From positions 62,001 through 126,000 of the forward strand of contig JAVBTR010000054.1 in NCBI GenBank assembly GCA_031556065.1: 64,000 nt of DNA, read 5' to 3'. Under the pieces are notes generated by a model. It worked only from the letters and a program-made list of their open reading frames with translations, searched no databases and was not told the DNA's origin. Numbering within the stretch: position 1 is the stretch's first letter; each line of letters starts with the position of its first letter. Of this stretch, positions 42,648-51,121 are shown piece by piece. The position numbers were made by a program, and so were the translations under genes. Origin of the DNA: JAVBTR01 sp031556065 (GTDB lineage Bacteria; Bacillota; Clostridia; Christensenellales; Aristaeellaceae).

Positions 42648-44686
42648 ACTGGCAGTTGGAACAGCAAGGATACGATAATACCCTGGCGGTGGCCCTTGGC
42701 AACCGTTTTTTAATGGGAAACGGCTACATGGGTGTTCGTGGAACACTGGAGGAGGCCGGAAAAGATAAGCTGGCCGCTATTAACCTGGCTGGAATCTATG
42801 ATAAGGTGGGCGATGGCTGGAGGGAACCCCTCAACGCACCTAACCCCTTTTATGTGATCCATCCTTTTTCAGAAAAGGAAATGGTTTCCCACAAGCAAGG
42901 GTTGGATATCCATTGGGGCCTTCAATACCGGGAAACCGTTTATCCCGGCGGCACCATTTGTGCAAAGCGCTTTTGCTCTATGGCTGATGCGCATTTGCTG
43001 GCCCTTTCCTATGAATGCCAAGGGAGCCCCGTTCATTGGCAAATCGATACGGATGTATGGGACATCAACGGCCCCCACTTTGTTTCCATTGAAACGGAGT
43101 TTAGTGAAAATGGCATATGCGTCCTTTGCAAAACTGGCAGCGGCCAAAAGGTAGCGGTAGCCGCCAAAGTACAGGGAGACATGATAGAAAAAGAGGGCAA
43201 CGGCTTTAAAATTCAAGGCTCGTTTACAATGCTTGCCGCCATCTACCATTCAGTGGATGGCAACGATCCGCAGGCTCTTTCTAAAGCTGCTCTGGCTGCC
43301 GTCCCTTCTTACGATGCGCTGCTTAATGCCCATAGAAAGGTTTGGGAGGAACTCTGGCAAAACGCGGAAGTGGCTATTGATGGAGACGAGGAAGCAGAAT
43401 TCGCGCTGAACTACTCGCTGTATCATTTAATGTCCGTCGCCCCACGGCACAGTGATAGCCTATCCATTGCCGCAAGAGGCCTTTCCGGGCAAACCTATAA
43501 AGGGGCGGTTTTCTGGGATACAGAAATGTTTATGCTGGATTTTTTAATGAACAGCATGCCCAAAAGTGCCGCCGCCACATTGCGTTACCGAATCGATACC
43601 CTTCAAGGGGCTAAGGAGAAGGCCCGGTTCTACGGCTATCGAGGGGCCTTCTACGCCTGGGAAAGCCAAGAGGGCGGTTTTGACGCCTGCTCCGATTACA
43701 ATGTAACCGATGTGTTCACTGGCCGTCCCATGCGTACCTTCTTTAAAGACAAGCAGTACCATATTTCCGCCGCCGTGGTCTACGGCCTTATGTCCTATCT
43801 GCGCCACACCGGGGATGATTCCTTGCTTGAATCCGGCGGCGCAGAGGTGATCTTCCAGTGCGCCAGGTTTTACCACAGCCTGCTTGTGAAGCATGTGGAA
43901 AAAGAGACTTTTGAAATTTGGGATGTGATCGGTCCCGACGAATACCACGAGCGGGTGGATAATAACTTTTACACCAACGAAATGGCCCGTTTCGTGTTTG
44001 AAACCGCTTGGGAATTAAAAGACCGTTACCCAGCTGAATACGAAAAAGAACTGAATGACTTTTACCAAGCCAGCCAAAAACTCAAAAGGCAAGTCCCCAA
44101 TAAAAACGGGGTCATTGCTCAATTCGATGGGTATTTTAATTTGGAGGATGTTTCTGTAAGTGAAGTGCGCTCCCGGCTTTTGCATGAAAAAGAATACTGG
44201 GGCGGGGCTTATGGCGTGGCCACCCATACACAGGTGATCAAGCAGGCGGACGTGGTCGCTCTGCTGTACATGCTGCGGGATCAATACACCCAGGACGCAA
44301 TGAAAGCCAACTACGATTACTACGAATCTCGCACCGAGCACGGTTCTTCTTTAAGCGCCTGTATGTATTCTCTGATTGCCTGCCTTATTGGCCGTCCGCA
44401 GGAAGCTTACCCCTTGTTTATGAAATCCGCCAAGGCCGATCTGGTAACGGGCGGCAAAGAATGGGCAGGGCTTGTGTACATCGGCGGTACCCACCCGGCG
44501 GCCGCCGGGGGTGCGTACATGACACTGAAAAACGGTTTCCTAGGTTTTACCATCGAAAACGACACCTTCGCCTTCAAGCCCAACCTTCCTGCCCATTGGA
44601 AAAAGGTGATCATGCCCTTTACTTTTAAGGGGATCGACTACGTGGTCACCGCATCCAAGGATAACTTTCGCATTAGTCCCCGCTAA
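42644..44686 (+). CDS. GH65 family glycoside phosphorylase (second copy)
   Basis: A 680-residue GH65 enzyme, shorter than the usual 740-770 residues of the family. FLMGNGYMGVRGTLEEAG at the N-terminus, GAVFWDTEMFMLDFL, the catalytic acid Glu near residue 433 in GPDEYHERVDNNFYTN, and EHGSSLSACMYSLIA in the C-terminal part are conserved. It shares its start with the stop of the LacI gene (ATGA). Its divergence from the copy at 35978 suggests a different disaccharide linkage. Its last codons overlap an antisense Nudix remnant. Confidence 0.92.
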   Translation: MNWQLEQQGYDNTLAVALGNRFLMGNGYMGVRGTLEEAGKDKLAAINLAGIYDKVGDGWREPLNAPNPFYVIHPFSEKEMVSHKQGLDIHWGLQYRETVYPGGTICAKRFCSMADAHLLALSYECQGSPVHWQIDTDVWDINGPHFVSIETEFSENGICVLCKTGSGQKVAVAAKVQGDMIEKEGNGFKIQGSFTMLAAIYHSVDGNDPQALSKAALAAVPSYDALLNAHRKVWEELWQNAEVAIDGDEEAEFALNYSLYHLMSVAPRHSDSLSIAARGLSGQTYKGAVFWDTEMFMLDFLMNSMPKSAAATLRYRIDTLQGAKEKARFYGYRGAFYAWESQEGGFDACSDYNVTDVFTGRPMRTFFKDKQYHISAAVVYGLMSYLRHTGDDSLLESGGAEVIFQCARFYHSLLVKHVEKETFEIWDVIGPDEYHERVDNNFYTNEMARFVFETAWELKDRYPAEYEKELNDFYQASQKLKRQVPNKNGVIAQFDGYFNLEDVSVSEVRSRLLHEKEYWGGAYGVATHTQVIKQADVVALLYMLRDQYTQDAMKANYDYYESRTEHGSSLSACMYSLIACLIGRPQEAYPLFMKSAKADLVTGGKEWAGLVYIGGTHPAAAGGAYMTLKNGFLGFTIENDTFAFKPNLPAHWKKVIMPFTFKGIDYVVTASKDNFRISPR

Positions 44687-44780
44687 TGAAATGGGCACCT
44701 AATGTGGGATGGCTGCACTTATCCAGCAAAATCTTTCCCTCATGCAAAGCAATGGCCTTGGCGGCATTCCGAATAGCCAT
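44673..44780 (-). pseudogene. Nudix hydrolase remnant (N-terminal 35 codons)
   Basis: Reading the minus strand from an ATG at 44780 gives MAIRNAAKAIALHEGKILL followed by DKCSHPTLGAHF and a stop at 44673. This matches the opening strand of Clostridial Nudix (ADP-ribose pyrophosphatase-like) proteins, but the Nudix box is missing and the frame runs into the end of the convergent GH65 gene. AAGGATGA lies before the ATG. It appears to have been cut off by a rearrangement that brought the GH65 gene here. Confidence 0.55.
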
Positions 44781-44850
44781 AGAAATTCATCCTTCGCTTT
44801 CCTGTTTTAGCTAATTATCAGGCTTTTCAAAAAGGTTCAGATGTGGTTGA

Positions 44851-44910
44851 AGCGCAAAATCGTCTGCCAAAGGCATACAGGATGGTACGCCGACAAAGCT
44901 ATTTTGCGCT
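44851..44910. repeat. 10-bp inverted repeat
   Basis: AGCGCAAAAT (44851-44860) and ATTTTGCGCT (44901-44910) are exact inverse copies 40 bases apart. A short hairpin GCCC/GGGC with TTTTT follows on the plus strand. It lies downstream of era, between it and the Nudix remnant; role unknown. Confidence 0.5.
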
Positions 44911-44945
44911 GAGCCCGCAGATGGGCCTTTTTCAACAGCAGATAT

Positions 44946-45842
44946 TTATTTATTATCGTAGCCTAAGGTACGCAGATCATCCAGCCTGTCCCGCCAGCCT
45001 TCCCGAACCTTTACAAACAGCTTTAGATTCACATGCAGGCCCAGCAGCTTTTCAATATCTGCCCGGGCTTCGGAACCGATCTTCTGGATCATAGCACCAT
45101 TGCGGCCAACCACAATACGCTTATGGGCATCCCGCTCCACATAAAGGGTGGCATCGATCTCCATAAAATTATCGTTTAACTTGTTCATGGCCATCATTTC
45201 AACGCCAATGCCGTGAGGCACCTCTTCACGCAAATTGCGAAGGGCCTTTTCCCGAATCATTTCCGCGCAGAGAATCCGCTCCGGCTGGTCTGTCATCATG
45301 TCTTCGGGGAAATACTTGGGGCCTTGGGGCATCACCGCCACCAGGGCCTTTTCTAATTCCCCGATACCATCTTGGGTGTAAGCGCTGATGGGGATAATGG
45401 CATCGTACTTGCTTTCGCTGAAGGATTGCATCAAGGCCAGCAGGTTTTCCTTAGGCATCATGTCGATCTTGTTCAGCAGCAAGAATTTCGGTACTTTTTT
45501 GCTTTGCATATCCTGTACAATAGTCCGGTCGTGGTTGCCCACCGCCGTGGCATCCACCATGACCACCAAGGCATCCATGCCATCCATGGCATCTTTGGCA
45601 GCCTTGACCATGTATTCCCCCAGTTTGGTCCGGGGTGTATGGAGGCCTGGGGTATCTAAAAACACCAATTGGTAATCTTCGCCGGTCTTAATCCCCATAA
45701 TACGGTTTCGTGTTGTCTGAGGCCTATTGGATACAATGGCTACCTTTTCCCCCACCATGGCGTTCATTAAAGTGGATTTACCTACATTAGGGCGGCCCAT
45801 AATGGCCACAAACCCCGAACGAAAATCCTGCTGTTTTTCCAT
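44946..45842 (-). CDS. era: GTPase Era
   Basis: A 298-residue GTPase that helps mature 16S rRNA and assemble the 30S subunit. G motifs: GRPNVGKST (G1), PQTTR (G2), DTPGLH (G3), LNKIDM (G4), and SAYTQDG (G5). The C-terminal KH domain shows ERDAHKRIVVGRNGAMIQKIG, which binds RNA. ATG at 45842 (MEKQQDF) is preferred to a TTG 27 bases upstream. It begins one base after the ybeY stop and is last in the conserved operon. Confidence 0.97.
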   Translation of the reverse strand: MEKQQDFRSGFVAIMGRPNVGKSTLMNAMVGEKVAIVSNRPQTTRNRIMGIKTGEDYQLVFLDTPGLHTPRTKLGEYMVKAAKDAMDGMDALVVMVDATAVGNHDRTIVQDMQSKKVPKFLLLNKIDMMPKENLLALMQSFSESKYDAIIPISAYTQDGIGELEKALVAVMPQGPKYFPEDMMTDQPERILCAEMIREKALRNLREEVPHGIGVEMMAMNKLNDNFMEIDATLYVERDAHKRIVVGRNGAMIQKIGSEARADIEKLLGLHVNLKLFVKVREGWRDRLDDLRTLGYDNK

Positions 45843-45843
45843 G

Positions 45844-46341
45844 TTATTCGTTCCCTCTCCCTGCTCCAATGGCGCTTAGCGCCAGTTCTTCTTTTGCGCG
45901 CATCTTTTCTTTATCGCTTTCAACCATGTGATCGTAGCCCATTAAATGGCACATGGAATGCACCACCATATAAGCCATCTCCCGTTGAACGCTGTGGCCG
46001 TACTCTTGGGCCTGGGCTAATACCCGTTCAAGAGAAACGATCATATCCCCCAGCAGCCCGCAGCCCCAATCCACATCGTAGGCTGTTTTAAGCTTCCTTT
46101 GTTCATCCTTTAGGGTATGCCCCGGCTTGAAGGCCAAGGCGGGAAAAGAAAGCACATCGGTGGGTTTATCCAATTGGCGGTATTCCCGATTGACCTCCTG
46201 AATGCCTTCATCGTCCGTAACCCTTATAAACACACCGCAAGGGACGGCTATACCCTCCGCGTCAAGGGCAGCCTGGGCCGCTTTTTCCATGATGCTTTCA
46301 AGGCCCGGGTCCATGACATCCCACTGCCAATCAATTTTCAC
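45844..46341 (-). CDS. ybeY: Endoribonuclease YbeY
   Basis: A 165-residue zinc-dependent rRNA maturation nuclease. The metal motif HSMCHLMGYDH (H-x3-H-x5-H) is intact, and REYRQLDKPTDVLSFP is the conserved upstream block. It overlaps the pgpH stop by 11 bases and is followed one base later by era; dgkA and cdd, which lie between these genes in Bacillus subtilis, are absent here. Confidence 0.96.
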   Translation of the reverse strand: MKIDWQWDVMDPGLESIMEKAAQAALDAEGIAVPCGVFIRVTDDEGIQEVNREYRQLDKPTDVLSFPALAFKPGHTLKDEQRKLKTAYDVDWGCGLLGDMIVSLERVLAQAQEYGHSVQREMAYMVVHSMCHLMGYDHMVESDKEKMRAKEELALSAIGAGRGNE

Positions 46342-48565
46342 TGTCCTGCTCCTTGGTTTCTTCTGAAATTGGTTCAGGGGCCGGCTCTGGCGCCAGCTTC
46401 TCTTCCTGAATGATTTCCCTTTTGGGTACGTTCACCTGGGGGTACTCGATCCGCTCGTGAAACGCGCCGTTTAAAGAGTTTACAAACGCTTCGCTGATCT
46501 TGTCGATATCGCTTAAAGTAAGGGGACTGTCGGACAGCTGCCCGTCTTCCAGCTTCCCTCGGATCAACCGCTCAATTAAATCTTCAATGGTTTTAGGGGT
46601 AGGGTCCGGCATGGCGCGAACTGCAGCCTCCACTGTATCTGCCAGCATAACAATAGCGCTTTCCTTGGTGGAAGGCCGTTTCCCATCGTAGCGGAAATCT
46701 TGTATATCCACCGGCTTGCCATCAGATAGCTGCAAGGCCTTATGGTAAAAATACATGACTGGCGTATCTCCATGATGCTCGGTAATAATCCGTTGAATTT
46801 CCACCGGCAGATGGAACTTCTGCGCAAACTGCAAGCCATCCCCCGTGTGGGCGGTAACGATGGCGGCAGACACCTGAGGATCGGTATGATCGTGCATGTT
46901 TTCGCCCTGCTGGTTTTCTTTAAAATACAAGGGCCGCTTCAATTTGCCCACATCGTGGTAATATGCCCCGGCGCGGGTTAGGAGCGGGTTGGCGCCAATG
47001 GCCTCCGCCGCGGCTTCCGCCAAATTGGCCACCAGCAGGCTATGGTGATAGGTGCCTGGCGCTTCCACCAGCAGTTTTTTAAGCAGGGGATGGTTGGGGT
47101 TTGTCAGTTCCAGAAGCTTGCTCTGGGTGGATAAGGTAAACGTGGTTTCAAAAAGAGGCTGCAAGCCCAGGGTGATAACCGCCGCGATAATGCTGCCGCC
47201 CATGGCCCACAAGCCGTTATTCCAAACAGCGGCCAATTCGTTGTTGTTCATAAGCCCCAAAGCGAAAATCACCAAACATTGGCACAGCGCCACCAGAATA
47301 CCGCAAAGCAGCACCCGCACACGCTGAGGCCTTTGCCTTAAAAAGGCGGAGGAAACAATGGAGCTCACCAGGCCCATCAAAAGCAAATGCACCATCTGGG
47401 TGGCATAGTTGTTGGCTGTGCCTGCTGTTAGAGCGCTGACCACAATGGCCACGCAAACGCCGCCGGAAATACCCACAGTGCCTCCCAGCAGCCCCGTTAG
47501 GAGCATGGCACCCATGGCCACCGGGGCCAGGTATGCGTTAGTGGCTTTCATTACAATCAGGCAAATGGCCACAGTGCTGACGATGACCATCATCAAAACC
47601 ATGGTTTTTCTAAGCTGCTTAAGCACAGAATGCCGCATCATTTGAAGGAGCACCAGCATGCAGGCAACGCCGATTAAGACGATCAACAGCACGCCTGTAT
47701 ACATGGGCATATCCACGCTGTTATCGTCCAAAAGGCCCAACTGGCGGAGCATTTCCATTTGGTTCAGCGCCACCCGGTCCCCGGCTCGGACGATGTTCTG
47801 GCCCTGGATATACACCACAGGCTCTACTTCGTCCCGTGCTTTTTGCTGGGCAATCTCCGTGCTTGATTGCTCGATAACCATGTTAGGTTTAACACATTTT
47901 TTAAGTACCGGGGTCACCACATTTTGCAAAAGGTTGGTTTCCACCCGGAAGCCAGCAAACTGCAAAATACTCTGGATGGCTTCATTGACTTGCCCTTCCA
48001 TTATTTTGGTATTCAGTACGTTTTCCACCGCCGCCGTCACCGCAAGGATCATCGTAGAAAAGGCCTCGTCGCTGGCGTTTAAAAGGGTCTTCATCTGATA
48101 GTCCGTTAATGTTACCTTAGTGAGCATGGCCTTGGCAAAATCCAGTTCCTGCTGCTGGAAAGCGTAATCTTCGCCTTTTTCTTTTAAAGTGGCTGCCGCG
48201 TAATGCTGTACGCCGCCTAATTCTATAAAGATGGTATCCAGCTCTGAAAGAACCTCTTCCGTAACGCCTTCGGCATAGTGGTATGTGGGTTCGACCGCCC
48301 GTGCCGCCGCTTCCCGGCGGGAGGCAGTGGTTACTTCATCCACCACTTCCTTTGAAGCCGTGATGGTTTTAAATGCAATGGAGCCCACTTTTAAATCGTA
48401 CCGTTCCGGGGTAACGGCTGCCGCAAAAAGCACAGTCAATAACAGCGTGCCTACAAGCACCGCCAAAACGCATTTAAAGCCTTCACTTCCTACCCATCTA
48501 ATGAAAGCTTCTTTCCTGCTTTGATTGTTATTGGGGCGTTTTACCTTCTTGGGCATCATTGGCAT
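46331..48565 (-). CDS. pgpH: 7TM-HD cyclic-di-AMP phosphodiesterase (PgpH/YqfF)
   Basis: A 744-residue membrane protein: one N-terminal helix, a large extracytoplasmic 7TMR-HD domain (about 70-290), seven membrane helices (about 295-480) and a cytosolic HD domain (about 490-660) with HHSLLVANLAEAA and YYHDVGKLKRP. It hydrolyses cyclic-di-AMP and so affects osmotic and cell-wall balance. The C-terminal tail is rich in Pro and Glu. GGAG lies five bases from the ATG; the start overlaps the phoH end by 38 bases. Confidence 0.95.
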   Translation of the reverse strand: MPMMPKKVKRPNNNQSRKEAFIRWVGSEGFKCVLAVLVGTLLLTVLFAAAVTPERYDLKVGSIAFKTITASKEVVDEVTTASRREAAARAVEPTYHYAEGVTEEVLSELDTIFIELGGVQHYAAATLKEKGEDYAFQQQELDFAKAMLTKVTLTDYQMKTLLNASDEAFSTMILAVTAAVENVLNTKIMEGQVNEAIQSILQFAGFRVETNLLQNVVTPVLKKCVKPNMVIEQSSTEIAQQKARDEVEPVVYIQGQNIVRAGDRVALNQMEMLRQLGLLDDNSVDMPMYTGVLLIVLIGVACMLVLLQMMRHSVLKQLRKTMVLMMVIVSTVAICLIVMKATNAYLAPVAMGAMLLTGLLGGTVGISGGVCVAIVVSALTAGTANNYATQMVHLLLMGLVSSIVSSAFLRQRPQRVRVLLCGILVALCQCLVIFALGLMNNNELAAVWNNGLWAMGGSIIAAVITLGLQPLFETTFTLSTQSKLLELTNPNHPLLKKLLVEAPGTYHHSLLVANLAEAAAEAIGANPLLTRAGAYYHDVGKLKRPLYFKENQQGENMHDHTDPQVSAAIVTAHTGDGLQFAQKFHLPVEIQRIITEHHGDTPVMYFYHKALQLSDGKPVDIQDFRYDGKRPSTKESAIVMLADTVEAAVRAMPDPTPKTIEDLIERLIRGKLEDGQLSDSPLTLSDIDKISEAFVNSLNGAFHERIEYPQVNVPKREIIQEEKLAPEPAPEPISEETKEQDSEN

Positions 48566-49571
48566 TTGGCTCCTTCCCGCGGTTCAAGTCCAGTTCGTAA
48601 GCCTTTACAATGGCCTGCACCAATTCGTGCCGCACCACGTCTTTATCGCTTAGTTCAACCATACCGATCCCTTTAACACCTTTTAAAATGCGAAGGGCTT
48701 CTGTTAACCCGGATTTTTTGCCAAAGGGTAAATCCGTCTGGGTTATATCGCCTGTTACCACAATCTTCGAGCGAAACCCAAGGCGGGTTAAAAACATCTT
48801 CATTTGCTCGGTGGTGGTATTCTGGGCTTCATCTAAAATAATGAACGAATCCGACAAGGTGCGGCCCCGCATATAGGCCAGCGGCGCCACTTCCACAGCC
48901 CCCCGCTCCAATAGCTTCTGGTAGCTGTCCATGCCCATAAAATCGTACAGGGCATCGTACAGGGGACGCAAATAGGGGTCTACCTTCTGGGTCAGATCCC
49001 CGGGCAGAAAACCCAGTTTCTCCCCTGCCTCCACAGCCGGGCGGGTTAAAACAATCCGCTCTACTTCCTTATTGCGAAGGGCGACCACAGCCAGTGCCAT
49101 GGCCAAATAAGTCTTGCCTGTACCCGCCGGGCCCACAGCAAAAGTTAAATCGTGCTCTTTAATGGTTTTAACATATTCTTTTTGCCCCAGGGTCTTGCAT
49201 TTAATCTGCTTCCCCCGATGGGTAATGGCCACCACATCTTTTAAAATGTCATCAAGCTTGTCCAATTGCCCTTCCCTTGCAAGGGCAATGGCATAACGGA
49301 TGCGAGAGCGGTCCACGTATTCGCCTTTGGCCATCATGGCCAGGAGCTTTTCAATGACTTGGGATGCCAAATTCACCTGGCTGTCATCCCCGGCAATGCA
49401 CAGTTCCGTGCCCCTTAAACTAATCGCCGCCCCTGTTTCTTGCTGGATCAGCGCGGCGTTTTGGTCGTTCATGCCGAACAAAGTCATATAAGAATCCATG
49501 GTATCCACCGAAAGCATCAATTGCCTGCTTGGCGCCAAAGAGCCATTCCTCCATTCAATCAAGCTATTCAC
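48528..49571 (-). CDS. phoH: PhoH family protein
   Basis: A 347-residue P-loop protein. Walker A is GPAGTGKTYLAMA and Walker B lies in SFIILDEAQNTT; an N-terminal KH-like segment precedes it. PhoH-like proteins are RNA-associated ATPases usually placed with ybeY. GTG at 49571 overlaps the yqfD stop by eight bases with no strong Shine-Dalgarno; a downstream ATG is possible, so the exact start is uncertain. Confidence 0.94.
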   Translation of the reverse strand: MNSLIEWRNGSLAPSRQLMLSVDTMDSYMTLFGMNDQNAALIQQETGAAISLRGTELCIAGDDSQVNLASQVIEKLLAMMAKGEYVDRSRIRYAIALAREGQLDKLDDILKDVVAITHRGKQIKCKTLGQKEYVKTIKEHDLTFAVGPAGTGKTYLAMALAVVALRNKEVERIVLTRPAVEAGEKLGFLPGDLTQKVDPYLRPLYDALYDFMGMDSYQKLLERGAVEVAPLAYMRGRTLSDSFIILDEAQNTTTEQMKMFLTRLGFRSKIVVTGDITQTDLPFGKKSGLTEALRILKGVKGIGMVELSDKDVVRHELVQAIVKAYELDLNRGKEPNANDAQEGKTPQ

Positions 49572-50724
49572 GGTCCGGTGCCACGGCTATATCCCGTATT
49601 ACCTGCGCTACCGCTGTCGCTTCCATTTGCTTACCTTCTATCATACAATAATCTACCCATTTGTCAATCAAATCATCATGTTGAGCCATCTTTTTCGCCA
49701 ATTTTTCATAGGCCGCTGCCCCTGCTTCCTGTTTCACAAGATTCACATCCCGGGCAGCTTGTGTAAGGCTCACCTCCATACGTGTGATCCGCTTTAAGGT
49801 AACGGGAAAGAAGGCCCCCACAACCGGCCAGCGTTCCAACATGATATCGTAGTGCTCAAAGGCAGTTTCCACCTTTTCAAACAAGGTCACAAAGGGCGTT
49901 TCGATGGCCTCGTAAGCTTCTTCCAGCCCGGTAGGAATGGAAACCGTTTCGAAAAGCGGCAGGCGCACGCTGGCCCCCAGCCACACCTTGGCCATTATCT
50001 TGCCCCGGGCCTTTACCCTCTTTGTTTCTCCATCGGTGCCCGCCCTCTCTTCGCCTTTTATAAGCACCTGGCCCTTCTTCACCAGATCCCCCAGCTGCAC
50101 CTGGGGCGTTCCCTGGTATGGCTCAATAGAAACAATAATACCGCTTTGGCTGGCAATAATATCATTGGGGTCCCCTTGGGTTACCACCTTGGGTACCGGC
50201 ACCCCTTGAATCATGCGGATGGTCAAATCTGCACCCCGAAAGGCGGTTTTTACCCAGGCCGTTTCAGGGTAGCGGTATTCCAGCGCCGCGTTCAGGGCTT
50301 CAATATCGATTTTGCTTCGAAGCATACCCGGTTTAATACCCGCTTCTTCCAAATAAGCCCTGATATCCCCTTCGTAAGCCCCTGCATCCAGAATATTAAT
50401 ATGCCAGACGAATTGCAGAGCAATCACCATGACAATCACCAGCACCAATGCCCCTGCACCTATGCCCCAGCGCCGCAGGAGCTTGTTGCGCAGTGCCGAC
50501 AGGCGGATGGCCTTGCCTTTTTCGATCTCCCAGCCCCTGGTTTGAGCCAACTCCAATAAAAGTGGAAAATCCTTTTCCGCCACCTGGCCGGTAACAGCCT
50601 TATTTCCTTGCCGCTTCAAACCCCAAAGGGCGATGTTGTTTTCCCCTGCCATTTTCAGCAGCTTTTCAAGGCTTAAGCCTTTGGCGGAAAAGCGAAGGGC
50701 GAATTGATTCTTAGCATTTTCCAC
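49564..50724 (-). CDS. yqfD: Sporulation protein YqfD
   Basis: A 386-residue membrane protein of the YqfD family, required for sporulation in Bacillus. A cytosolic N-terminal domain is followed by one membrane helix (GALVLVIVMVIALQFVWHI, about residues 92-110) and a large outer domain with AWVKTAFRGADLTIRM. It is co-transcribed with yqfC, which it overlaps by 14 bases. Confidence 0.93.
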   Translation of the reverse strand: MENAKNQFALRFSAKGLSLEKLLKMAGENNIALWGLKRQGNKAVTGQVAEKDFPLLLELAQTRGWEIEKGKAIRLSALRNKLLRRWGIGAGALVLVIVMVIALQFVWHINILDAGAYEGDIRAYLEEAGIKPGMLRSKIDIEALNAALEYRYPETAWVKTAFRGADLTIRMIQGVPVPKVVTQGDPNDIIASQSGIIVSIEPYQGTPQVQLGDLVKKGQVLIKGEERAGTDGETKRVKARGKIMAKVWLGASVRLPLFETVSIPTGLEEAYEAIETPFVTLFEKVETAFEHYDIMLERWPVVGAFFPVTLKRITRMEVSLTQAARDVNLVKQEAGAAAYEKLAKKMAQHDDLIDKWVDYCMIEGKQMEATAVAQVIRDIAVAPDRE

Positions 50725-50992
50725 TTTGCTTCCCTGCCTTTTCGGGGTATTGTACCAGCGATATATTGCCTTTAATCATGGCATCCTGCCAGCCATATTT
50801 CATAATTTCCAGCCCTTGGCCCCTGATGGTAATAATGCCCAGCACGCTTTGAAAGCAGATCATATCCTGCTGGTAGGTTACAATCCCCTCATGCTGTTCG
50901 ATTAAAAGCCTGGTATTGCCATACACCACCACACGTGGGAGCTTTGTTATCACTTCCTCGGGAAATCCTGTCATCCTGCTTAGCCGCTCCAT
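50711..50992 (-). CDS. yqfC: Sporulation protein YqfC
   Basis: A 93-residue protein of the YqfC family, first gene of the yqfC-yqfD-phoH-pgpH-ybeY-era operon. The conserved core includes LPRVVVYGNTRLLIEQHEGI and LGIITIRGQGLEI. GGGAGGTG precedes the ATG. In other Bacillota it acts in the mother cell with YqfD; its activity is not known. Confidence 0.92.
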   Translation of the reverse strand: MERLSRMTGFPEEVITKLPRVVVYGNTRLLIEQHEGIVTYQQDMICFQSVLGIITIRGQGLEIMKYGWQDAMIKGNISLVQYPEKAGKQSGKC

Positions 50993-51042
50993 CTTTACAC
51001 CTCCCGGATGGTAAAGCCTATGCGGGAAAGAAAAAATTTATC

Positions 51043-51070
51043 TTGCAAAAAAACTTTTGCTGTGTATAAT
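51043..51070 (+). promoter_or_regulatory. Promoter of the sodium:solute symporter gene
   Basis: TTGCAA (51043-51048), 16 bases and TATAAT (51065-51070), about 50 bases before the start codon and divergent from yqfC. Confidence 0.75.
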
Positions 51071-51121
51071 AAGCATTGTAGCGCTCCCTTTGGGGGCAGT
51101 AGTATGGAAGGTGGTAGTCTT

